From the NCBI RefSeq assembly GCF_014650495.1, contig NZ_BMVB01000011.1, forward strand, positions 162,200 through 226,199: DNA of 64,000 nt, in the 5' to 3' direction. The position numbers and the translations under genes were made by a program. How positions within the stretch are numbered: position 1 is the stretch's first letter; the number at the start of each line of letters is the position of its first letter. The DNA comes from Streptomyces cinnamoneus. Its GTDB lineage: Bacteria; Actinomycetota; Actinomycetes; Streptomycetales; Streptomycetaceae. Below the pieces are notes generated by a model. It worked only from the letters and a program-made list of their open reading frames with translations, did not search any database and was not told the DNA's origin. Shown one piece after another: positions 18,055-27,041 of this stretch.

Positions 18055-18648
18055 GTGCTGAGGACCGTCAACCGGATCCTGGTGGGGCTGGCCGGAGCGC
18101 TGCTGCTGGCGCTCGGCGCCGCCGTCCTGATCGGGGCGCTGGACCTGCCGCGGCGCTGGGACTTCCTGCCGTCGGCGTGGCCGTTCGACGGCCCGCACGA
18201 CGTGCTGCTCGCCCGCGAGGACCGGCTGAGGTGGCGCAGCAGCGGCTGGTGGTGGCCGGTGGTGATCGCGGCGCTGGCCGTCGCCGTCCTGCTCGCCGTG
18301 TGGTGGCTGCTGACGCTGGCCGCCCGGCGCCGGCTGCGCGAACTGGCCGTCCACAGCGACGGGCATGCGGTGGCGTCGGTGCGGGGGCGGGCGCTGGAGG
18401 AGGCGATGGGGGCGGAGACGGAACGGCTGGAGGGCGTGGAGCGGGCCGCGGTCGCCCTGACGGGGCGGCGGAGTGCGCCGCAGGTGCGCATCGTGCTGGT
18501 CCTGGGGGCGCACGCCGGCCCCGCCTCGGCGGTGGAACGGCTGCGGGCCGAGGTCCTGCACCACGCCAGGGTCTCGGCGGGGCTGCCCCACCTGCCCGCC
18601 GAGGTCCGCTTGCGTACGGTGCGGCACCGCCCGGAGCGGGTGGAGTGA
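18055..18648 (+). CDS. AmaP-like alkaline shock membrane anchor protein
   Basis: This 197-aa protein has two membrane segments: VNRILVGLAGALLLALGAAVLIG near the N-terminus and WWPVVIAALAVAVLLAVWWLLTLAA near residue 75 (each shown in part). A C-terminal domain contains the AmaP-type pattern ALEEAMGAETERLEGVERAAVAL. In other bacteria AmaP anchors Asp23 at the membrane. GTG 18055 lies 7 bp after the previous stop. It closes the cluster. Confidence 0.84.
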   Translation: MLRTVNRILVGLAGALLLALGAAVLIGALDLPRRWDFLPSAWPFDGPHDVLLAREDRLRWRSSGWWWPVVIAALAVAVLLAVWWLLTLAARRRLRELAVHSDGHAVASVRGRALEEAMGAETERLEGVERAAVALTGRRSAPQVRIVLVLGAHAGPASAVERLRAEVLHHARVSAGLPHLPAEVRLRTVRHRPERVE

Positions 18649-18717
18649 GCTCTCCGGGGGCTCCGGACACCCGCGGCTCCCGGGACGGTCGTGGGGAACG
18701 GCGAAGGTGCCGCGGTG

Positions 18718-19473
18718 TCAGAATCCGTGCCGCGCCCCGCCGTCGACGGGCAGCACCACGCCCGTCAGGTAGGAGGCCGCGGGCGACAGCAGGAACGCCG
18801 CGGCCCTGCCGAACTCCTGCGGCGTCCCGTAGCGCCCCAGTGGGATCGACGCCCCGTGGCGGGCCCGGGCCGCCTCCGGATCCCGGGCGAGCGCGTCGAG
18901 CTCGCGCACCCGGTCGGTGTCGATCCGGCCGGGCGCCAGCCCCACGACCCGGATGCCGCGCGGGCCCAGGTCCCTGGAGAGCGAGTTGGCGAAGCCGGCC
19001 AAGCCCGGGCGCAGCCCGTTGGAGATCGTGAGACCGGGGATCGGCTCGTGCGCCGACGCCGACAGGACGAAGCCGATGACGCCGCCCTCGGTCAGCCCGG
19101 CCGCCGCCGCCCGGGCCAGCCGCACCGCGCCGAGGAAGACGGAGTCGAAGGCGGCCTGCCACTGGGCGTCGTCGTTGTCGGCCGCCGAGCCCGGTGGCGG
19201 GCCGCCGACGCTGATGAGGATGCCGTCGAAGCGGCCGAAGCGCTCGCGCGCGAGGGCGATCAACCGCTCCGCGGTGGCGGGGTCCGCGTTGTCGGCGGCG
19301 ACGCCGACGGCGCCCGGGCCGAGCTCCCGCGCCGCCGCCTCGGCGGCCTCGCCGTCCCGGCCGGAGATGATCACACGGGCGCCGTCGGCGGCCAGTTCGC
19401 GGGCGGTGGCCAGGCCCAGTCCCCGGCTTGCGCCGGTCAGCACGTACACCCGGTCCTTGAGTCCAAGATCCAT
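18718..19473 (-). CDS. SDR family oxidoreductase lacking the usual YxxxK
   Basis: This 251-aa Rossmann protein has the NAD(P) motif TGASRGLGLATARELA, an ISVGG block and the C-terminal LPVDGGARHGF of short-chain dehydrogenases. Where most SDRs have YxxxK it reads SNGLR (in LTISNGLRPGLAGFANSL), so the catalytic Tyr is Ser and the Lys is Arg. The SASAHE block also departs from the usual catalytic-Ser context. Either it belongs to a divergent active subgroup or it has lost classical dehydrogenase chemistry. It lies 4 bp after the GH15 gene. Confidence 0.88.
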   Translation of the reverse strand: MDLGLKDRVYVLTGASRGLGLATARELAADGARVIISGRDGEAAEAAARELGPGAVGVAADNADPATAERLIALARERFGRFDGILISVGGPPPGSAADNDDAQWQAAFDSVFLGAVRLARAAAAGLTEGGVIGFVLSASAHEPIPGLTISNGLRPGLAGFANSLSRDLGPRGIRVVGLAPGRIDTDRVRELDALARDPEAARARHGASIPLGRYGTPQEFGRAAAFLLSPAASYLTGVVLPVDGGARHGF

Positions 19474-19477
19474 GCGC

Positions 19478-21262
19478 TCAGTCTGCCGTGCCCCCGCCGG
19501 AGAGGAGAAGTGCCGTGCCCACCAGGCCGATGTGGCTGAACGCCTGCGGGAAGTTGCCGAGCTGCCGCCCGGCCACGGGGTCGTACTCCTCGGACAGCAG
19601 GCCCACGTCGTTGCACACCCCGAGCACCTGCTCGAACAGCTCGCGGGCCTCCTTGGTGCGGCCGGTCAGGTGGAGCGCGTCGGCGAGCCAGAACGAGCAG
19701 ACGGTGAAGGCGCCCTCGCCGGCGGGCAGCCCGTCCACGGGCGGGCCCTCGCCGCTGTAACGGCGGACGAACCCGCCGTGGGCCAGCTCCCGGCGCACCG
19801 CGTCGACCGTGCCGACGACGCGCGGGTCGTCCGGCGGCAGGAAGCCGACGCGGGGGATGAGGAGGGTGGCCGCGTCCAGTTCGTGCGAGCCGTAGGACTG
19901 GGTGAAGGTGCCGCGCTCGGCGTCGTAGCCCCACTCGCACACCTCGCGGTGGACCTCGTCGCGCATCGTGCGCCAGCCCTCGCGGTCGCCCTCCAGGCCG
20001 GGGTCGGCCTCCAGGGCGCGTACGGCCCGGTCGGCGGCGACCCAGGCCATGACCTTGGAGTGCACGAAGTGCCGGCGGGGCCCGCGGACCTCCCACAGGC
20101 CCTCGTCGGGCTCGCGCCAGCGGGCCTGCAGGAACGTCAGGAAGCAGCGCTGGACGTTCCACGCGTGCGGCTTGCCGCTCAGCCCGCCCCGGCGGGCGGC
20201 GTGCAGGGAGTCGATGACCTCGCCGTAGATGTCGAGCTGCAGCTGGGAGGCGGCGTTGTTGCCGACGCGGACGGGGAGGGACCGCTCGTACCCCGGCAGC
20301 CAGGCCAGGTCCGTCTCCGGCAGCCGGCGTTCGCCCGCGAGGCCGTACATGATCTGCAGGTCGGCGGGGTCGCCGGCGACCGCGCGCAGCAGCCAGTCGC
20401 GCCATGCGGCGGCCTCGTCCTCGTAGCCGAGGGAGAGCAGGGCGTTCAGGGTGAGGGTGGAGTCGCGCAGCCAGCAGTAGCGGTAGTCCCAGTTGCGCAC
20501 GCCCCCGATCTCCTCGGGCAGGGAGGTGGTGGGCGCGGCGACGATACCGCCGGTGGGGGCGTAGGTGAGGGCCTTGAGCGTGATCAGCGAGCGGACGACC
20601 GCCTCCCGGTACGGCCCGCGGTAGCGGCAGCGGCCCGCCCACTCGCGCCAGTCCTCCAGGCTGTGGCGCAGTGCCTCGTGCGGGTCGACGAGGGCGGGCC
20701 GGGGCTCGTGGGAGGGGTGCCAGGTCAGGACGAAGGCGACCTTCTCGCCCGCCTCGACGGTGAATTCGGAGCGGGTGCTGAAGTCACGGCCGTACGTGGG
20801 GACCTCCGGTTCGCTGCGCAGCCAGACCGAGTCGGGCCCGGCGACGGCGACGCGGTGGCCGTCGGTGCGGCGTATCCAGGGCACGACGTGGCCGTAGTCG
20901 AAGCGCAGCCGCAGCACGCTCAGCATGTCGACGCTGCCGCTGACGCCCTCGACGATGCGCACGAGGTCGGGGGCCCGGTCGCGCTGCGGCATGAAGTCGG
21001 TGACCTTGACGGCGCCGGTGTCCGTCTCCCACGTCGAGTCCAGGACGAGGGAGTCCTCGCGGTAGGCGCGCCGGGTGCAGGCGGCCGCCCCGGTGGGGGC
21101 CAGGCGCCAGTGGCCGTTGTCGTCGTCGCCCAGGAGCGCGGCGAAGCAGGCGGGTGAGTCGAAGCGGGGCAGGCAGAGCCAGTCGACGGAGCCGTCGCGG
21201 CCGACGAGGGCCGCGGTCTGGAGATCGCCGATGAGCGCGTAGTCCTCGATGAGTGCAGCCAC
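19478..21262 (-). CDS. Glycoside hydrolase family 15 protein (glucoamylase/trehalase-like)
   Basis: This 594-aa protein starts IEDYALIGDLQTAALVGRDG, the usual opening of bacterial GH15 proteins. It carries GGVRNWDYRYCWLRDSTLTL and the acid-residue block REPDEGLWEVRG (about residue 375), then a C-terminal QAFSHIGLV motif. No signal peptide is present, so it acts in the cytoplasm. Actinobacterial members have been shown to be trehalases or glucoamylases; which one applies is open. GTG 21262 is chosen over upstream in-frame codons because it begins the family domain. Confidence 0.9.
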   Translation of the reverse strand: MAALIEDYALIGDLQTAALVGRDGSVDWLCLPRFDSPACFAALLGDDDNGHWRLAPTGAAACTRRAYREDSLVLDSTWETDTGAVKVTDFMPQRDRAPDLVRIVEGVSGSVDMLSVLRLRFDYGHVVPWIRRTDGHRVAVAGPDSVWLRSEPEVPTYGRDFSTRSEFTVEAGEKVAFVLTWHPSHEPRPALVDPHEALRHSLEDWREWAGRCRYRGPYREAVVRSLITLKALTYAPTGGIVAAPTTSLPEEIGGVRNWDYRYCWLRDSTLTLNALLSLGYEDEAAAWRDWLLRAVAGDPADLQIMYGLAGERRLPETDLAWLPGYERSLPVRVGNNAASQLQLDIYGEVIDSLHAARRGGLSGKPHAWNVQRCFLTFLQARWREPDEGLWEVRGPRRHFVHSKVMAWVAADRAVRALEADPGLEGDREGWRTMRDEVHREVCEWGYDAERGTFTQSYGSHELDAATLLIPRVGFLPPDDPRVVGTVDAVRRELAHGGFVRRYSGEGPPVDGLPAGEGAFTVCSFWLADALHLTGRTKEARELFEQVLGVCNDVGLLSEEYDPVAGRQLGNFPQAFSHIGLVGTALLLSGGGTAD

Positions 21263-21291
21263 GCGAGGCGTCTTCCCTGATCGGCGCGGGC

Positions 21292-22101
21292 CTACTCCGG
21301 CGCGGCGGCCGTCCGGGCGGCGCCGGCGTCCGCCTCTGCGCTCTCCTGTGCGCCGGTGGCGGCCGCCAGGCGGTCGCGGCGCTCCCGGCGCACCAGGACG
21401 ACCCAGCCGACGGGGACGAACGCGGCGAACAGCCACCACTGCACGGCGTAGGCCATGTGCGGGCCGATGCTGCTGTGGTCGGGGGCGGCGACGGGCTTGG
21501 GCTGGCCCTTGCCGGCCGGTTCGGTGAGCTCGACGTAGCCGCCGAGCAGGGGGCGGTGCAACTGGGCCGCGCGCTGCTCGCTGTTGATGAGCATCACCTG
21601 GCGGGGCGGCAGGCCCGCGGTGTTCTTGATGCCGCTGGCGGTGGTCTCGTCGGCCTTCAGCCGGCCGGTGACGGTGACCTTGCCGGTCGGTGCGGCGGGG
21701 ACGTCCGGGAAGCGCGTCAGGTCGCCGTCGGCCGGAACCCAGCCGCGGTTGACGAGCACGGCCCGGCCGTCCTCCAGGACCAGCGGCGTGAGGACGAAGT
21801 AGCCCTGGTTGCCGTCGGAGTCCGTGCGCATCCGGACGACGACCTCGCCCTGGGGGTCGTAGGTACCGCTCGCCGTGACGGCGCGCCAGACGGCGTCGTG
21901 CGTCACCGTGCGGCCGGGGGCGGTGAGCTCGGTCACGGGGACGGGATCGGCGGACAGGCTCCGGGCGATCTGGTCGTTCCGCGCGACCCGGTGCTCGTGG
22001 CGATGCAGCTGCCAGAAGCCCAGCTTGATCATCACCGGGATGAGGGCGAGTCCCACGAGTGTGGTGATCACCCACTGCCGGGACAACAGGAAGCGGTACA
22101 C
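21292..22101 (-). CDS. SURF1 family protein
   Basis: This 269-aa membrane protein is of the type that helps assemble the aa3 cytochrome c oxidase. An N-terminal transmembrane helix (WVITTLVGLALIPVMIKLGFW) and a C-terminal helix (MAYAVQWWLFAAFVPVGWVVLV, in part) bracket the periplasmic domain. That domain contains YFVLTPLVLEDGRAVLVNRGWVP, the SURF1 hallmark. GTG 22101 matches the short N-terminus before the first helix. It sits 29 bp before the GH15 gene and 55 bp after the exonuclease gene. Confidence 0.9.
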   Translation of the reverse strand: MYRFLLSRQWVITTLVGLALIPVMIKLGFWQLHRHEHRVARNDQIARSLSADPVPVTELTAPGRTVTHDAVWRAVTASGTYDPQGEVVVRMRTDSDGNQGYFVLTPLVLEDGRAVLVNRGWVPADGDLTRFPDVPAAPTGKVTVTGRLKADETTASGIKNTAGLPPRQVMLINSEQRAAQLHRPLLGGYVELTEPAGKGQPKPVAAPDHSSIGPHMAYAVQWWLFAAFVPVGWVVLVRRERRDRLAAATGAQESAEADAGAARTAAAPE

Positions 22102-22156
22102 GCTTTGACGGTACCTGGTGGGGTTCGCCCCCCGGCCAGCGGGTGGCGTGCGGGAG

Positions 22157-23167
22157 CTATGCGCCACTTGTCCCGTTTGCGGGTGTCGCCGGGGTCACAT
22201 GCGAGAGCAGCTGGACGAACGCCGCCTCGTCGATCACGGGCGTTCCGAACGAGCGGGCCTTGGTGGTCTTGGAGGTGGGGGAGTCCGGGTCGTTGGTGAC
22301 CAGCACGCTGGTGAGCCGGGAGAGGCTGGTGGCCACGTGCAGCCCGGCGTCGACGGCCCGGTCCTCCAGCAGCTCGCGGTCGATGGAGGTGTCGCCGGAG
22401 AACGCCACCCGCATGCCCTGCACGAGCTGCTCGCCGGGGACGTACCGGCCGGGGTTGGGGTACGGGCAGGCCGGGCGCTTCCGGCTGGGCCGCCAGGTCG
22501 CCGGCCGGTAGGACGCCTGATATCCGACCTGCGCCGAGCGGGCGCCGGCCGACGGCCCGTCGGACCACTCCGTCAGCGGCTGGCAGGCCAGCAGCGGCAG
22601 CTGCAGCCCCGCCTCGGCCGCCAGGTGCAGGCTCGGCCGGAACGCCTCGGCGAGCACCCGGGCGTCGTCCAGCGCGTGGTGGGCCCGCTGCTGCACGACG
22701 CCGTAGTGCGCGGCCAGCGACTCCAGCTTGTGGTTGGGCAGCGGCAGCCGCAGCTCCTTCGACAGCGCGATGGTGCACAGCCGTTGCCGCACGGGGGCGG
22801 CGGACCGCGCCCGGGCGTACTCCCGCGCGATCATCGACCAGTCGAAGGCCGCGTTGTGCGCGACCAGGACCCGCCCGTCGAGCCGCTTGGCGAACTCGTC
22901 CGCGATCTCCGGGAACAGCGGCGCACCCGCCAGGACTTCGGAGGTCAGCCCGTGGATCCACACCGGACCCGGATCCCGCTCCGGATTGACCAGCGTGTAC
23001 CACTGGTCCTCCACCCGGCCGCGGGCGTCGAGCTGATAGACGGCCGCCGACACTATCCGGTCGTCCCGGGCGAGACCGGTGGTCTCGACGTCGACGACCG
23101 CGTACCCCTCGGGATACGCGGTCGGCCACGGGCTGGGCGAGGCGGCGGCGGTGCGGTCTTCGAGCAT
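22157..23167 (-). CDS. DEDDh 3'-5' exonuclease with BRCT domain
   Basis: This 336-aa protein has the DnaQ/epsilon-type exonuclease motifs AVVDVETTGL (Exo I), VLVAHNAAFDWSMI (Exo II) and HHALDDARV (Exo III, with the catalytic His). A basic Pro-rich linker leads to a C-terminal BRCT domain (about residues 240-325) beginning GMRVAFSGDTSIDRELLEDR. Such proteins are thought to act in DNA repair or proofreading. The ATG at 23167 begins the family match. It is probably the first gene of a minus-strand operon. Confidence 0.9.
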   Translation of the reverse strand: MLEDRTAAASPSPWPTAYPEGYAVVDVETTGLARDDRIVSAAVYQLDARGRVEDQWYTLVNPERDPGPVWIHGLTSEVLAGAPLFPEIADEFAKRLDGRVLVAHNAAFDWSMIAREYARARSAAPVRQRLCTIALSKELRLPLPNHKLESLAAHYGVVQQRAHHALDDARVLAEAFRPSLHLAAEAGLQLPLLACQPLTEWSDGPSAGARSAQVGYQASYRPATWRPSRKRPACPYPNPGRYVPGEQLVQGMRVAFSGDTSIDRELLEDRAVDAGLHVATSLSRLTSVLVTNDPDSPTSKTTKARSFGTPVIDEAAFVQLLSHVTPATPANGTSGA

Positions 23168-23241
23168 GGTCCAAGAGCTTACGGGCCCCCGCTGACAACG
23201 CGGGATCCGGCCGGGGCCCGGGGGCGGGCGGACGGTCCGGA

Positions 23242-25881
23242 TCAGGCCAGCGGCGTCAGGAGGTCGCCGGCCGTGACGCGCTCCGCCTCCTGCCAGGCGT
23301 CCACGGCACCGGGGAAGAGCCGGTAGACGGTGCCGGTCGCGTTCTCGGGGCACACGTTCCCCTCGACGAGCGCGAGGAGGACGTGCCGTCCCCGGGCGGC
23401 CCGCGCCGCGAGGCCGTCGGCGTTCCCGGCGTTCCCGCCGGTCCCGGCCGGCTCCCGGGCCTCGGGCGTCCCCAGCGTCCGCAACCGCGCCGCGAAGGAG
23501 GGCACGTCCTCTCCTTCGCGGCGCCGGTAGCGCCACAGCTCGCCGGGGGTCCCCGGTGCCGGGGCCCGGCGGACGACGGCCGTCTCGTCGGCGCGCGCCG
23601 CCGCGTGCCAGCAGGCGAGGTCCCACACGGTGGTGCGGGCGCCGCCCTCGAAGTACGCCCACAGGTCGCGGCCGAGCGAGCCCAGGCCCACGCCGTGCCG
23701 CCTCGCGTCGTGGAAGCCGATCTCACCCGGAAGGTGGACATCGGTCCACACCGCGCGCCCGTCGGCGAGGTCGACGAGCATCGGCACGCACACGCGCGAC
23801 GGCCCGGCGAGGTCGAACCGCTGCCGCACGCTCCCCGCGTCGTACGACGCGTCGCGCACCCCGAGGGCGGGCAGGGCCATGAAGCCCGCGAAGGCGTCCG
23901 GCAGCTCGTCGAAGGGGATGTCGTTGAAGCTGAAGACGACCGGCACGGCGAAGCGCGCACCACCGGACCTCAGTGCGGCGAGGTCGAGGTCGACGTACTC
24001 GGTCGCACCGCCGGGAGCGGGCGCGGAGGTGAGGTCGCCGGAGTGCACGGCGGCGTCGCCGTGGCGCAGCCCGGTGTAGTCGCACACGCCGGTCACGTTC
24101 CAGTCGTCGTCGAAGAACACCACCGACAGGTCGAGGTCCACGCGCATGCCCTCGGGCTGCGTCCAGTGCAGGAAGAGGCGCACCGTCCCGCCCTGCGGCA
24201 GCGGCAGCTCGCTGCCGCGCTGCACGGCGACCAGGGACGCCGAGAACGCCCGCTCCGCGAACGGCGCCGCGAGCGAGACCAGGTCCGCATCGAGCACGGC
24301 GAGCTCGTAGCGCGGCGCCCGGCCCAGCCGCCGCAGCAGCTCGGCCTCCAGCAGCGCACGCACCCGGGCGACGAGCGGCTTTGCGAGCGGCGCCCGCGCG
24401 TCGTCGGCGGGGTGGGCGTGCAGGACCCGGCCCCGGGGGAAGAACACCCGCCGCCGCGCCGGCACGTGCCGTCCGCGCAGCGCACCCCACGCCCCCAGCA
24501 GCGGCCCGGGCCCCACCCGGGGCAGGGCGTGCTCCAGCGCCCCGGCCAGCGCGGGCGCCGGCTCCTCGCCCCCGTACGCGCGCAACAGCTGGTCCAGCCG
24601 CCGCACCAGCTCCCCGGGCCGCTGCCGCAGCAACGCCACGGCCGCCCCAAGGTCACCGGCGCGCAGCGCCGCCTCGACGCGGCCCGCCCACGTACGGGCG
24701 ACGAGGCGGCCGCCGCGCACCGACACGGCCTGCGGGTACGCCGCCGCCGTGCGCCGCAGGGCCTCGCCCAGCGCCCCCGGCGCGGCCGCATCCGTGCCGC
24801 GCAGCGCCGCGAAGGCCAGCGCCGCATGCGGATGCCGCGCGTGCTGCTCGAACGGATGCAGGATCTCCGCCGCGCGCTTCCACGCCGCCGGGTGCCGCCG
24901 CAGGTCCTCGACCAGCACGGACACCTCGAACCCGTCGAGCACGGAGAGCAGTTCGCGCCGTAGGGCGCGCGGCACGCTGCGCAGGCGCGGCACGGTCGGC
25001 AGGTCCGCCTCGCCGCCGGACCACACGCACAGCAGCCGCAGCACGTCCGTGGCCGTCGTCAGCAACTGCGGCAGCCGCTCCCGCACGGCCGCGGCAGCGG
25101 CAGGGCCGCCGTCGCGCAGCACGGTGCCCAGCACCAGCGCCTTGGTCGCGCGCACCGGCACCTCGGCGGGCAGCCAGCCGAGCCCGCCCGGCACGGCGTG
25201 CGCCAGCAGCACCGTGAGGTCCTCGCGGTCCTGCGGAGAGAGCGGGGTGGGCCGCGCCAGCAGACCGGCCAGCTCGGCACCGGCGTCCTGCGTGCGCGAG
25301 GCGCCGAGGACGAGCAGCCGCAGCGGCCCGCCGGGCAGGCTGCGCTCCTCGGCGCCGGCCGGCCGCGCGGGACGCAGGAACGGGTCCGACCGGTCGATGC
25401 GGCGGTGGCACAGCGGGCAGCCCGCGTAGTCCGCGCCGTCCCAGCAGGAGCGGCACACCAGATGGGCGCACGGCGAGACGGGGTGCACGACGCCGTGCGT
25501 GCCGCACAGCACGCACGGCTGCTCCGGATGCTGCAGCAGCAGGGCGAACACGCGGTCCACGTACAGCGCGAACGCGTCCTCGGGAACGGAGTGCGGGAAG
25601 CCGCGGAACAGCGGCATGTGCGTGCGGTCCGCTCCCAGCTGTGCGTCGATCGCCCGCAGCAGCCCGCGCCCGGAATCGGCGAGGGCCTCCGCCCCCGCGG
25701 CCGCCAGCGCGGTGCGCAACGGCTCGGTCAGCGCGTGCCCGCGGTCGAGCAACTCCGCATCCAGGGCGGCGAGTCCGGCCGCCACCTGGGGGTCGAGGAC
25801 CCCGGAGGGCGGGGCGGACGGCTCGTGGTCGACGTAGACCGTCCGGGCGCGGCGGAGCAGCACGGAGTGCAGTGTGGACAC
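23242..25881 (-). CDS. RING-finger/TerD-like protein, MXAN_6230/SCO0854 family
   Basis: This 879-aa protein has a RING-type Cys/His cluster near residues 120-160: CVLCGTH, then SPCAHLVCRSCWDG and CPLCHRRI. A long helical middle follows. A C-terminal part reads DLDLSVVFFDDDWNVTGVCD, then HSGDLTSAPAPGGATEYVDLDL, the pattern of TerD domains (calcium-binding, linked to tellurite and stress). The name MXAN_6230/SCO0854 family is from memory. No signal peptide or membrane helix is seen, so it is cytoplasmic. It is monocistronic and divergent from the sterol-desaturase gene. The function of the family is not known. Confidence 0.87.
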   Translation of the reverse strand: MSTLHSVLLRRARTVYVDHEPSAPPSGVLDPQVAAGLAALDAELLDRGHALTEPLRTALAAAGAEALADSGRGLLRAIDAQLGADRTHMPLFRGFPHSVPEDAFALYVDRVFALLLQHPEQPCVLCGTHGVVHPVSPCAHLVCRSCWDGADYAGCPLCHRRIDRSDPFLRPARPAGAEERSLPGGPLRLLVLGASRTQDAGAELAGLLARPTPLSPQDREDLTVLLAHAVPGGLGWLPAEVPVRATKALVLGTVLRDGGPAAAAAVRERLPQLLTTATDVLRLLCVWSGGEADLPTVPRLRSVPRALRRELLSVLDGFEVSVLVEDLRRHPAAWKRAAEILHPFEQHARHPHAALAFAALRGTDAAAPGALGEALRRTAAAYPQAVSVRGGRLVARTWAGRVEAALRAGDLGAAVALLRQRPGELVRRLDQLLRAYGGEEPAPALAGALEHALPRVGPGPLLGAWGALRGRHVPARRRVFFPRGRVLHAHPADDARAPLAKPLVARVRALLEAELLRRLGRAPRYELAVLDADLVSLAAPFAERAFSASLVAVQRGSELPLPQGGTVRLFLHWTQPEGMRVDLDLSVVFFDDDWNVTGVCDYTGLRHGDAAVHSGDLTSAPAPGGATEYVDLDLAALRSGGARFAVPVVFSFNDIPFDELPDAFAGFMALPALGVRDASYDAGSVRQRFDLAGPSRVCVPMLVDLADGRAVWTDVHLPGEIGFHDARRHGVGLGSLGRDLWAYFEGGARTTVWDLACWHAAARADETAVVRRAPAPGTPGELWRYRRREGEDVPSFAARLRTLGTPEAREPAGTGGNAGNADGLAARAARGRHVLLALVEGNVCPENATGTVYRLFPGAVDAWQEAERVTAGDLLTPLA

Positions 25882-26138
25882 GGCGGATTCCCCCTGAGGA
25901 AAAGCGAGCGGGGGCGGAGAGTGGGCGCGCTGGATTCATGGGAGAACGAGAAGGAAGCACACCGCGGAGCCGCCCCCGCACCGCGATTCTAGGGAGCGGG
26001 CATCCGGGCAGGCCACGGGTTTTCCGGGCCGTCCACAGGGCCTGGGTGCCACCGCCACCGAACTCGGGGTAACGCTCTTCGGTACCCGGGGGTAACAACC
26101 CCTAGCGGCACCCCCGTCGACGCCCTTATGGTGCGGCC

Positions 26139-27041
26139 ATGCCGCACCTTCCCGATGTCGTGTTGTGGTCAGTCCCCGCCTTCGTCCTGCTCACCGCAGT
26201 GGAGATGGTCAGCTACCGGCTGCGCCCCGACGACCATGCCGAGGGCTACGCGGCCAAGGACGCCGCCACCAGCATCGGCATGGGCCTGGGAAGCCTGGTC
26301 TTCGACGCCCTCTGGAAGATCCCCATCGTCGCGGTCTACACCGCCCTGTACGAGCTGACGCCGCTGCGCGTGCCTGTCCTGTGGTGGACGCTCCCGCTGA
26401 TGCTCCTCGCGCAGGACTTCTTCTACTACTGGTCGCACCGCGGCCACCACGTCGTGCGCATCCTGTGGGCCTGCCACGTGGTGCACCACTCCAGCCGCAA
26501 GTTCAACTTCACCACCGCGCTGCGCCAGCCGTGGACGTCGCTCACGGTCTGGCCGTTCTACGTTCCGATGGTCGCGGCCGGCGTGCACCCGGCGGCGGTG
26601 GCGTTCTGCTCGTCGGTCAACCTCGTCTACCAGTTCTGGGTGCACACCGAGCGGGTCGGCAGGCTGCCGCGGCCGGTGGAGTACGTCCTGAACACCCCCT
26701 CGCACCACCGCGTCCACCACGCCTCGCAGGGCGGCTACCTGGACCGCAACTTCGGCGGCATCCTCATCGTCTGGGACCGGCTGTTCGGCTCGTTCGTCGC
26801 CGAGCGGGAACGCCCCGTCTACGGCCTGACGAAGAACATCGACACCTACAACCCGCTGCGCGTCGCCACCCACGAGTACGCGGCCATCGGCCGCGACCTC
26901 AGGGCGGCACACACCTGGCGGGAGCGGGCCGGGCGGGTCTTTTGCGGTCCGGGCTGGAAGCCGCAGCCCCCCAAGCCCCCGGAGCAGCCGGCGGGCGGAG
27001 CGGCCGGGAGCGCGGCGGGTCTCCCGGAGCGGGTCGCGTGA
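26139..27041 (+). CDS. Sterol desaturase/fatty acid hydroxylase family protein
   Basis: This 300-aa integral membrane di-iron enzyme has the expected histidine clusters: YWSHRGHH (about residue 102), CHVVHHSSRKFN (about residue 115) and SHHRVHHA (about residue 190). Hydrophobic segments alternate with these. It presumably oxidises a lipid; the substrate is not evident. The C-terminal 40 residues are Pro/Gly-rich and variable. It overlaps the next gene by 4 bp (GTGA), suggesting joint lipid metabolism with the lysoplasmalogenase. Confidence 0.9.
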   Translation: MPHLPDVVLWSVPAFVLLTAVEMVSYRLRPDDHAEGYAAKDAATSIGMGLGSLVFDALWKIPIVAVYTALYELTPLRVPVLWWTLPLMLLAQDFFYYWSHRGHHVVRILWACHVVHHSSRKFNFTTALRQPWTSLTVWPFYVPMVAAGVHPAAVAFCSSVNLVYQFWVHTERVGRLPRPVEYVLNTPSHHRVHHASQGGYLDRNFGGILIVWDRLFGSFVAERERPVYGLTKNIDTYNPLRVATHEYAAIGRDLRAAHTWRERAGRVFCGPGWKPQPPKPPEQPAGGAAGSAAGLPERVA

